This document shows, one piece after another, positions 1 to 10,400 of a stretch of DNA of 64,000 nucleotides. The stretch is taken from contig JBAIAA010000452.1 in NCBI GenBank assembly GCA_037893245.1, forward strand, positions 558,001-622,000, in the 5' to 3' direction. The translations under genes were made by a program, and so were the position numbers. Source of the stretch: Crossaster papposus (taxonomy: Eukaryota; Echinodermata; Asteroidea; Velatida; Solasteridae). The notes under the pieces are model-generated. The model saw nothing but the letters and a program-made list of their open reading frames with translations, ran no database searches and was not told where the DNA came from. Within the stretch, counting starts at the first letter, position 1. Every line of letters starts with the position of its first letter.

Positions 1-28
1 TCCCCGCCCACAAATAAGGGAATGAAGG

Positions 29-120
29 AAAGCATGCCCCGGGAAGGGGCTGGGTGTTAGGAGATAGAGGGGGGGCCTCCAGGAATGGCAAAATTAGCAA
101 TTTGACCCGGGGCATGCTTT
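29..120. repeat. 15-bp perfect inverted repeat inside each 199-bp unit (example unit)
   Basis: The arm AAAGCATGCCCCGGG at 29-43 is the exact reverse complement of CCCGGGGCATGCTTT at 106-120, with about 61-62 bp between them. The pair recurs in nearly every unit of both arms; an occasional unit carries one substitution, such as GCATGCTCCGGG near 1430. Each unit could therefore form a GC-rich stem with a loop of about 61 nt as single-stranded DNA or RNA, or a cruciform under supercoiling. The arms also contain GCATGC and CCCGGG. The geometry resembles a very short terminal-inverted-repeat element of about 91 bp, but no target-site duplication is visible around it (flanks GAAGG and GTTAG). Confidence 0.9.
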
Positions 121-1168
121 GTTAGTATTTTATTTCGATTTTCTGAAAATGTTAACGTTAACACACGCGTTTCAAATGCGCCATAGGTTTGTGCACACAA
201 TCCCCGCCCACAAATAAGGGCCTGAAGGAAAGCATGCCCCGGGAAGGGACTGGGTGTTAGGAGATAGAGGGGGGCCTCCAGAAATGGCAAAATTAGCAAT
301 TTGACCCCGGGCATGCTTTGTTAGTATTTTATTTCGATTTTCTGAAAATTGTAACGTTAACACACGCGTTTCAAATTCGCCATAGGTTTGTGCACACAAT
401 CCCCGCCCACAAATAAGGGCATGAAGGAAAGCATGCCCCGGGAAGGGGATGGGTGTTAGGAGATAGAGGGGGGCCTCCAGGAATGGCAAAATTAGCAATT
501 TGACCCGGGGCATGCTTTGTTAGTATTTTTTTTTCGATTTTCTGAAAATGTTAACGTTAACACACGCGTTTCAAATGCGCCATAGGTTTGTGCACACAAT
601 CCCCGCCCACAAATAAGGGCATGAAGGAAAGCATGCCCCGGGAAGGGGCTGGGTGTTAGGAGATAGAGGGGGGCCACCAGGAATGGCACAATTAGCAATT
701 TGACCCCGGGGCATGCTTTGTTAGTATTTTATTTCGATTTTCTGAAAATGTTAACGTTAACACACGCGTTTCAAATTCGCCATAGGTTTGTGCACACAAT
801 CCCCGCCCACAAATAAGGGCATGAAGGAAAGCATGCCCCGGGAAGGGGCTGGGTGTTAGGAGATAGAGGGGGGCCTCCAGGAATGGCAAAATTAGCAATT
901 TGACCCGGGGCATGCTTTGTTAGTATTTTATTTCGACCTTCTGAAAATTTTAACGTTAACACACGCGTTTCAAATTCGCCATAGGTTTGTGCACACAATC
1001 CCCGCCCACAAATAAGGGCCTGAAGGAAAGCATGCCCCGGGAAGGGACTGGGTGTTAGGAGATAGAGGGGGGCCTCCAGGAATGGCAAAATTAGCAATTT
1101 GACCCGGGGCATACTTTGTTAGTATTTTATTTCGATTTTCTGAAAATTTTAACGTTAACACACGCGTT

Positions 1169-3700
1169 TCAAATTCGCCATAGGTTTGTGCACACAATCC
1201 CCGCCCACAAATAAGGGCATGAAGGAAAGCATGCCCCGGGAAGGGGCTGGGTGTTAGGAGATAGAGGGGGGCCTCCAGGAATGGCAAAATTAGCAATTTG
1301 ACCCGGGGCATGCTTTGTTAGTATTTTTTTTCGATTTTCTGAACATTTTAACGTTAACACACGCGTTTCAAATTCGCCATAGGTGTGTGCACACAATCCC
1401 CGCCCACAAATAAGGGAATGAAGGAAAGCATGCTCCGGGAAGGGGCTGGGTGTTAGGAGATAGAGGGGGGCCTCCAGGAATGGCAAAATTAGCAATTTGA
1501 CCCGGGGCATGCTTTGTTAGTATTTTATTTCGATTTTCTGAAAATGTTAACGTTAACACACGCGTTTCAAATTCGCCATAGGTTTGTGCACACAATCCCC
1601 GCCCACAAATAAGGGCATGAAGGAAAGCATGCCCCGGGAAGGGGCTGGGTGTTAGGAGATAGAGGGGGGCCTCCAGGAATGGCAAAATTAGCAATTTGAC
1701 CCGGGGCATGCTTTGTTAGTATTTTATTTCGATTTTCTGAAAATTTTTACGTTAACACACGCGTTTCAAATTCGCCATAGGTTTGTGCACACAATCCCCG
1801 CCCACAAATAAGGGCATGAAGGAAAGCATGCCCCGGGAAGGGGCTGGGTGTTAGGAGATAGAGGGGGGCCTCCAGGAATGGCAAAATTAGCAATTTGACC
1901 CGGGGCATGCTTTGTTAGTATTTTATTTCGATTTTCTGAAAATGTTAACGTTAACACACGCGTTTCAAATTCGCCATAGGTTTGTGCACACAATCCCCGC
2001 CCACAAATAAGGGCATGAAGGAAAGCATGCCCCGGGAAGGGGCTGGGTGTTAGGAGATAGAGGGGGGCCTCCAGGAATGGCAAAATTAGCAATTTGACCC
2101 GGGGCATGCTTTGTTAGTATTTTATTTCGATTTTCTGGAAATTTTAACGTTAACACACGCGTTTCAAATTCGCCATAGGTTTGTGCACACAATCCCCGCC
2201 CACAAATAAGGGCCTGAAGGAAAGCATGCCCCGGGAAGGGACTGGGTGTTAGGAGATAGAGGGGGGCCTCCAAGAATGGCAAAATTAGCAATTTGACCCG
2301 GGGCATGCTTTGTTAGTATTTTATTTCGATTTTCTGAAAATTGTAACGTTAACACACGCGTTTCAAATTCGCCATAGGTTTGTGCACACAATCCCCGCCC
2401 ACAAATAAGGGCATGAAGGAAAGCATGCCCCGGGAAGGGGATGGGTGTTAGGAGATAGAGGGGGGCCTCCAGGAATGGCAAAATTAGCAATTTGACCCGG
2501 GGCATGCTTTGTTAGTATTTTTTTTTCGATTTTCTGAACATTTTAACGTTAACACACGCGTTTCAAATTCGCCATAGGTGTGTGCACACAATCCCCGCCC
2601 ACAAATAAGGGAATGAAGGAAAGCATGCCCCGGGAAGGGGCTGGGTGTTAGGAGATAGAGGGGGGCCTCCAGGAATGGCAAAATTAGCAATTTGACCCGG
2701 GGCATGCTTTGTTAGTATTTTATTTCGATTTTCTGAAAATGTTAACGTTAACACACGCGTTTCAAATGCGCCATAGGTTTGTGCACACAATCCCCGCCCA
2801 CAAATAAGGGCATGAAGGAAAGCATGCCCCGGGAAGGGGCTGGGTGTTAGGAGATAGAGGGGGGCCTCCAGGAATGGCACAATTAGCAATTTGACCCGGG
2901 GCATGCTTTGTTAGTATTTTATTTCGATTTTCTGAAAATTTTAACGTTAACACACGCGTTTCCAATTCGCCATATGTTTGTGCACACAATCCCCGCCCAC
3001 AAATAAGGGCCTGAAGGAAAGCATGCCCCGGGAAGGGGCTGGGTGTTAGGAGATAGAGGGGGGCCTCCAGGAATGGCAAAATTAGCAATTTGACCCGGGG
3101 CATGCTTTGTTAGTATTTTATTTCGATTTTCTGAAAATTGTAACGTTAACACACGCGTTTCAAATTCGCCATAGGTTTGTGCACACAATCCCCGCCCACA
3201 AATAAGGGCATGAAGGAAAGCATGCCCCGGGAAGGGGCTGGGTGTTAGGAGATAGAGGGGGGCCTCCAGGAATGGCAAAATTAGCAATTTGACCCGGGGC
3301 ATGCTTTGTTAGTATTTTTTTTCGATTTTCTGAACATTTTAACGTTAACACACGCGTTTCAAATTCGCCATAGGTGTGTGCACACAATCCCCGCCCACAA
3401 ATAAGGGAATGAAGGAAAGCATGCCCCGGGAAGGGGCTGGGTGTTAGGAGATAGAGGGGGGCCTCCAGGAATGGCAAAATTAGCAATTTGACCCGGGGCA
3501 TGCTTTGTTAGTATTTTATTTCGATTTTCTGAAAATGTTAACGTTAACACACGCGTTTCAAATTCGCCATAGGTTTGTGCACACAATCCCCGCCCACAAA
3601 TAAGGGCATGAAGGAAAGCATGCCCCGGGAAGGGGCTGGGTGTTAGGAGATAGAGGGGGGCCTCCAGGAATGGCAAAATTAGCAATTTGACCCGGGGCAT
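1169..3700 (+). repeat. Partial ten-unit higher-order periodicity (~1,991 bp) in the 199-bp array
   Basis: Marker units recur ten units apart. The GAACATTTTAACG-bearing unit followed by a unit with AGGTGTGTGCACAC at 1169-1709 matches the pair at 3160-3700 (offset 1,991). The subtype at 172-513, with GGGATGGGTG and TTGTAACG, matches 2164-2505 (offset 1,992). The subtype with GGGCCTGAAGG at 771-1112 matches 2762-3103. Other units between these do not keep the phase, so this is a mosaic higher-order structure and not a clean one. Read from variants by eye. Confidence 0.55.
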
Positions 3701-6097
3701 GCTTTGTTAGTATTTTATTTCGATTTTCTGAAAATGTTAACGTTAACACACGCGTTTCAAATTCGCCATAGGTTTGTGCACACAATCCCCGCCCACAAAT
3801 AAGGGCATGAAGGAAAGCATGCCCCGGGAAGGGGCTGGGTGTTAGGAGATAAAGGGGGGCCTCCAGGAATGGCAAAATTAGCAATTTGACCCGGGGCATG
3901 CTTTGTTAGTATTTTATTTCGATTTTCTGAAAACTTTAACGTTAACACACGCGTTTCAAATTCGCCATAGGTTTGTGCACACAATCCCCGCCCACAAATA
4001 AGGGCATGAAGGAAAGCATGCCCCGGGAAGGGGCTGGGTGTTAGGAGATAGAGGGGGGCCTCCAGGAATGGCAAAATTAGCAATTTGACCCGGGGCATGC
4101 TTTGTTAGTATTTTATTTCGATTTTCTGAAAATGTTAACGTTAACACACGCGTTTCAAATTCGCCATAGGTTTGTGCACACAATCCCCGCCCACAAATAA
4201 GGGCATGAAGGAAAGCATGCCCCGGGAAGGGGCTGGGTGTTAGGAGATAGAGGGGGGCCTCCAGGAATGGCAAAATTAGCAATTTGACCGGGGGCATGCT
4301 TTGTTAGTATTTTATTTCGATTTTCTGAAAATTTTAACGTTAACACACGCGTTTCAAATTCGCTATAGGTTTGTGCACACAATCCCCGCCCACAAATAAG
4401 GGCATGAAGGAAAGCATGCCCCGGGAAGGGGCTGGGTGTTAGGAGATAGAGGGGGGCCTCCAGGAATGGCAAAATTAGCAATTTGACCCGGGGCATGCTT
4501 TGTTAGTATTTCATTTCGATTTTCTGAAAATTTTAACGTTAACACACGCGTTTCAAATTCGCCATATGTTTGTGCACACAATCCCCGCCCACAAATAAGG
4601 GCATGAAGGAAAGCATGCCCCGGGAAGGGGCTGGGTGTTAGGAGATAGAGGGGGGCCTCCAGGAATGGCAACATTAGCAATTTGACCCGGGGCATGCTTT
4701 GTTAGTATTTTATTTCGATTTTCTGAAAATTTTAACGTTAACACACGCGTTTCAAATTCGCCATAGGTTTGTGCACACAATCCCCGCCCACAAATAAGGG
4801 CATGAAGGAAAGCATGCCCCGGGAAGGGGCTGGGTGTTAGGAGATAGAGGGGGGCCTCCAGGAATGGCAAAATTAGCAATTTGACCCGGGGCATGCTTTG
4901 TTAGTATTTTATTTCGATTTTATGAAAATTTTAACGTTAACACACGCGTTTCAAATTCGCCATAGGTTTGTGCACACAATCCCCGCCCACAAATAAGGGC
5001 ATGAAGGAAAGCATGCCCCGGGAAGGGGCTGGGTGTTAGGAGATAGAGGGGGGCCTCCAGGAATGGCAAAATTAGCAATTTGACCCGGGGCATGCTTTGT
5101 TAGTATTTTATTTCGATTTTCTGAAAATTTTAACGTTAACACACGCGTTTCAAATTCGCCATATGTTTGTGCACACAATCCCCGCCCACAAATAAGGGCA
5201 TGAAGGAAAGCATGCCCCGGGAAGGGGCTGGGTGTTAGGAGATAGAGGGGGGCCTCCAGGAATGGCAACATTAGCAATTTGACCCGGGGCATGCTTTGTT
5301 AGTATTTTATTTCGATTTTCTGAAAATTTTAACGTTAACACACGCGTTTCAAATTCGCCATAGGTTTGTGCACACAATCCCCGCCCACAAATAAGGGCAT
5401 GAAGGAAAGCATGCCCCGGGAAGGGGCTGGGTGTTAGGAGATAGAGGGGGGCCTCCAGGAATGGCAAAATTAGCAATTTGACCCGGGGCATGCTTTGTTA
5501 GTATTTTATTTCGATTTTCTGAAAATTTTAACGTTAACACACGCGTTTCAAATTCGCCATAGGTTTGTGCACACAATCCCCGCCCACAAATAAGGGCATG
5601 AAGGAAAGCATGCCCCGGGAAGGGGCTGGGTGTTAGGAGATAGAGGGGGGCCTCCAGGAATGGCAAAATTAGCAATTTGACCCGGGGCATGCTTTGTTAG
5701 TATTTTATTTCGATTTTCTGAAAATTGTAACGTTAACACACGCGTTTCAAATTCGCCATAGGTGTGTGCACATAATCCCCGCCCACAAATAAGGGCATGA
5801 AGGAAAGCATGCCCCGGGAAGGGGCTGGGTGTTAGGAGATAGAGGGGGGCCTCCAGGAATGGCAAAATTAGCAATTTGACCCGGGGCATGCTTTGTTAGT
5901 ATTTTATTTCGATTTTCTGAAAACTTTAACGTTAACACACGCGTTTCAAATTCGCCATAGGTTTGTGCACACAATCCCCGCCCACAAATAAGGGCATAAA
6001 GGAAAGCATGCCCCGGGAAGGGGCTGGGTGTTAGGAGATAGAGGGGGGCCTCCAGGAATGGCAAAATTAGCAATTTGACCCGGGGCATGCTTTGTTA

Positions 6098-6342
6098 ACG
6101 TTAAAGTTAACGTTAACATTTTCAGAAAATCGAAATAAAATACTAACAAAGCATGCCCCGGGTCAAATTGCTAATTGTGCCATTCCTGGTGGCCCCCCTC
6201 TATCTCCTAACACCCAGCCCCTTCCCGGGGCATGCTTTCCTTCATGCCCTTATTTGTGGGCGGGGATTGTGTGCACAAACCTATGGCGCATTTGAAACGC
6301 GTGTGTTAACGTTAACATTTTCAGAAAATCGAAATAAAATAC
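6098..6342. other. Asymmetric centre of the 199-bp inverted repeat
   Basis: The left arm runs normally to CATGCTTTGTTA at 6097, where GTATTTTATTTCG is expected. It continues instead as ACGTTAAAGTTAACGTTAACATTTTCAG, which is satellite in the opposite orientation. The mirror axis is near 6220: 6097 pairs with 6343, the left unit 5747-6088 pairs with 6352-6693, and 5548-5889 pairs with 6551-6892. The 245 bases between are unpaired and contain one extra inverted unit. That unit belongs to a rare class (ATTGTGCC plus GGTGGCCC) otherwise seen near 665-700 and 9355-9375. The breakpoint shares TGTTA between the two possible templates and lies within TTAACGTTAA, itself a palindrome. Confidence 0.9.
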
Positions 6343-9300
6343 TAACAAAGCATGCCCCGGGTCAAATTGCTAATTTTGCCATTCCTGGAGCCCCCCCTCT
6401 ATCTCCTAACACCCAGCCCCTTCCCGGGGCATGCTTTCCTTTATGCCCTTATTTGTGGGCGGGGATTGTGTGCACAAACCTATGGCGAATTTGAAACGCG
6501 TGTGTTAACGTTAAAGTTTTCAGAAAATCGAAATAAAATACTAACAAAGCATGCCCCGGGTCAAATTGCTAATTTTGCCATTCCTGGAGGCCCCCCTCTA
6601 TCTCCTAACACCCAGCCCCTTCCCGGGGCATGCTTTCCTTCATGCCCTTATTTGTGGGCGGGGATTATGTGCACACACCTATGGCGAATTTGAAACGCGT
6701 GTGTTAACGTTACAATTTTCAGAAAATCGAAATAAAATACTAACAAAGCATGCCCCGGGTCAAATTGCTAATTTTGCCATTCCTGGAGGCCCCCCTCTAT
6801 CTCCTAACACCCAGCCCCTTCCCGGGGCATGCTTTCCTTCATGCCCTTATTTGTGGGCGGGGATTGTGTGCACAAACCTATGGCGAATTTGAAACGCGTG
6901 TGTTAACGTTAACATTTTCAGAAAATCGAAATAAAATACTAACAAAGCATGCCCCGGGTCAAATTGCTAATTTTGCCATTCCTGGAGGCCCCCCTCTATA
7001 TCCTAACACCCAGCCCCTTCCCGGGGCATGCTTTCCTTCATGCCCTTATTTGTGGGCGGGGATTGTGTGCACAAACCTATGGCGAATTTGAAACGCGTGT
7101 GTTAACGTTAAAATTTTCAGAAAATCGAAATAAAATACTAACAAAGCATGCCCCGGGTCAAATTGCTAATTTTGCCATTCCTGGAGGCCCCCCTCTATCT
7201 CCTAACACCCAGCCCCTTCTCGGGGCATGCTTTCCTTCATGCCCTTATTTGTGGGCGGGGATTGTGTGCACAAACCTATGGCGAATTTGAAACGCGTGTG
7301 TTAACGTTAACATTTTCAGAAAATCGAAATAAAATACTAACAAAGCATGTCCCGGGTCAAATTGCTAATTTTGCCATTCCTGGAGGCCCCCCTCTATCTC
7401 CTAACACCCAGCCCCTTCCCGGGGCATGCTTTCCTTCATGCCCTTATTTGTGGGCGGGGATTGTGTGCACAAACCTATGGCGAATTTGAAACGCGTGTGT
7501 TAACGTTAAAATTTTCAGAAAATCGAAATAAAATACTAACAAAGCATGCCCCGGGTCAAATTGCTAATGTTGCCATTCCTGGAGGCCCCCCTCTATCTCC
7601 TAACACCCAGCCCCTTCCCGGGGCATGCTTTCCTTCATGCCCTTATTTGTGGGCGGGGATTGTGTGCACAAACATATGGCGAATTTGAAACGCGTGTGTT
7701 AACGTTAACATTTTCAGAAAATCGAAATAAAATACTAACAAAGCATGCCCCGGGTCAAATTGCTAATTTTGCCATTCCTGGAGGCCCCCCTCTATCTCCT
7801 AACACCCAGCCCCTTCCCGGGGCATGCTTTCCTTCATGCCCTTATTTGTGGGCGGGGATTGTGTGCACAAACCTATGGCGAATTTGAAACGCGTGTGTTA
7901 ACGTTAAAATTTTCATAAAATCGAAATAAAATACTAACAAAGCATGCCCCGGGTCAAATTGCTAATTTTGCCATCCCTGGAGGCCCCCCTCTATCTCCTA
8001 ACACCCAGCCCCTTCCCGGGGCATGCTTTCCTTCATGCCCTTATTTGTGGGCGGGGATTGTGTGCACAAACCTATGGCGAATTTGAAACGCGTGTGTTAA
8101 CGTTAAAATTTTCAGAAAATCGAAATAAAATACTAACAAAGCATGCCCCGGGTCAAATTGCTAATGTTGCCATTCCTGGAGGCCCCCCTCTATCTCCTAA
8201 CACCCAGCCCCTTCCCGGGGCATGCTTTCCTTCATGCCCTTATTTGTGGGCGGGGATTGTGTGCACAAACATATGGCGAATTTGAAACGCGTGTGTTAAC
8301 GTTAAAATTTTCAGAAAATCGAAATGAAATAATAACAAAGCATGCCCCGGGTCAAATTGCTAATTTTGCCATTCCTGGAGGCCCCCCTCTATCTCCTAAC
8401 ACCCAGCCCCTTCCCGGGGCATGCTTTCCTTCATGCCCTTATTTGTGGGCGGGGATTGTGTGCACAAACCTATGGCGAATTTGAAACGCGTGTGTTAACG
8501 TTAAAATTTTCAGAAAATCGAAATAAAATACTAACAAAGCATGCCCCGGGTCAAATTGCTAATTTTGCCATTCCTGGAGGCCCCCCTCTATCTCCTAACA
8601 CCCAGCCCCTTCCCGGGGCATGCTTTCCTTCATGCCCTTATTTGTGGGCGGGGATTGTGTGCACAAACCTATGGCGAATTTGAAACGCGTGTGTTAACGT
8701 TAACATTTTCAGAAAATCGAAATAAAATACTAACAAAGCATGCCCCGGGTCAAATTGCTAATTTTGCTATTCCTGGAGGCCCCCCTCTATCTCCTAACAC
8801 CCAGTCCCTTCCCGGGGCATGCTTTCCTTCAGGCCCTTATTTGTGGGCGGGGATTGTGTGCACAAACCTATGGCGAATTTGAAACGCGTGTGTTAACGTT
8901 AAAATTTTCAGAAGGTCGAAATAAAATACTAACAAAGCATGCCCCGGGTCAAATTGCTAATTTTGCCATTCCTGGAGGCCCCCCTCTATCTCCTAACACC
9001 CAGTCCCTTCCCGGGGCATGCTTTCCTTCAGGCCCTTATTTGTGGGCGGGGATTGTGTGCACAAACCTATGGCGAATTTGAAACGCGTGTGTTAACGTTA
9101 AAATTTTCAGAAGGTCGAAATAAAATACTAACAAAGCATGCCCCGGGTCAAATTGCTAATTTTGCCATTCCTGGAGGCCCCCCTCTATCTCCTAACACCC
9201 AGCCCCTTCCCGGGGCATGCTTTCCTTCATGCCCTTATTTGTGGGCGGGGATTGTGTGCACAAACCTATGGCGAATTTGAAACGCGTGTGTTAACGTTAA

Positions 9301-10400
9301 CATTTTAAGAAAATCGAAATAAAATACTAACAAAGCATGCCCCGGGGTCAAATTGCTAATTGTGCCATTCCTGGTGGCCCCCCTCTATCTCCTAACACCC
9401 AGCCCCTTCCCGGGGCATGCTTTCCTTCATGCCCTTATTTGTGGGCGGGGATTGTGTGCACAAACCTATGGCGCATTTGAAACGCGTGTGTTAACGTTAA
9501 CATTTTCAGAAAATCGAAATAAAATACTAATAAAGCATGCCCCGGGTCAAATTGCTAATTTTGCCATTCCTGGAGGTCCCCCCCCCCTATCTCCTAACAC
9601 CCAGCCCCTTCCCGGGGCATGCTTTCCTTCATTCCCTTATTTGTGGGCGGGGATTGTGTGCACACACCTATGGCGAATTTGAAACGCGTGTGTTAACGTT
9701 AAAATGTTCAGAAAATCGAAAAAAAAATACTAACAAAGCATGCCCCGGGTCAAATTGCTAATTTTGCCATTCCTGGAGGCCCCCCTCTATCTCCTAACAC
9801 CCAGCCCCTTCCCGGGGCATGCTTTCCTTCATGCCCTTATTTGTGGGCGGGGATTGTGTGCACAAACCTATGGCGAATTTGAAACGCGTGTGTTAACGTT
9901 ACAATTTTCAGAAAATCGAAATAAAATACTAACAAAGCATGCCCCGGGTCAAATTGCTAATTTTGCCATTCCTGGAGGCCCCCCTCTATCTCCTAACACC
10001 CATCCCCTTCCCGGGGCATGCTTTCCTTCATGCCCTTATTTGTGGGCGGGGATTGTGTGCACAAACCTATGGCGAATTGGAAACGCGTGTGTTAACGTTA
10101 AAATTTTCAGAAAATCGAAATAAAATACTAACAAAGCATGCCCCGGGTCAAATTGATAATTTTGCCATTTCTGGAGGCCCCCCTCTATCTCCTAACACCC
10201 AGTCCCTTCCCGGGGCATGCTTTCCTTCAGGCCCTTATTTGTGGGCGGGGATTGTGTGCACAAACCTATGGCGCATTTGAAACGCGTGTGTTAACGTTAA
10301 CATTTTCAGAAAATCGAAATAAAATACTAACAAAGCATGCCCCGGGTCAAATTGCTAATTTTGCCATTCCTGGAGGCCCCCCCTCTATCTCCTACACCCA
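6343..10400 (-). repeat. 199-bp satellite array, right (inverted) arm
   Basis: About 20 units of the satellite at 1-6097, reverse-complemented. Private variants are shared in mirrored order with the left arm. CCTTTATGCCC (near 6438) mirrors GGGCATAAAGG (near 5995). GGGATTATGTGCAC (near 6661) mirrors the left unit near 5772. The GCTAATGTTGCC units at 7560 and 8160 mirror GGCAACATTAGC near 5265 and 4667. Between 6551 and 7347 the right arm has three units where the left has one, so the axis sum shifts by 398 bp. Further out, the two GAAGGTCG units (near 8912 and 9112) correspond to a single one near 937 on the left. The arm ends at 10400 inside a unit (CCTACACCCA), joined directly to the 31-bp satellite. 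Confidence 0.96.

Larger units (their letters stand above)
1..6097 (+). repeat. 199-bp satellite array, left arm of a large inverted repeat
   Basis: About 30 head-to-tail units of 199 bp, recognised because landmarks such as GTTAACGTTAAC, CACACGCGTTTC, TTTGTGCACACAAT, CCCCGCCCACAAATAAGGG and GCATGCCCCGGG recur every 199 bases. Units differ by a few substitutions and by single-base length changes in the G and T runs. The variable position just before GTTAAC (TGTTAAC, TTTTAAC or TTGTAAC) defines unit subtypes. The array enters from outside the window at base 1 and stops at the palindrome junction at 6097. Strand is arbitrary: this arm is called plus and the mirrored arm minus. The roughly 113-codon frames on the minus strand, spaced exactly 199 bp apart, are a product of the repeat and are not genes. 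I do not recognise this satellite family. Confidence 0.97.

Noticed and set aside
5900-6400. Palindrome as a pure sequencing fold-back artefact
   Set aside because: The arms differ by a two-unit indel and several substitutions and are separated by a 245-bp unpaired unit of another class, which a simple fold-back read would not produce. Raw reads would still be needed to exclude misassembly.
1-10400. CENP-B box in the 199-bp unit
   Set aside because: TTTCGATTTTCTGAAAA lacks the required CGGG end, and no other stretch fits the consensus core on either strand.
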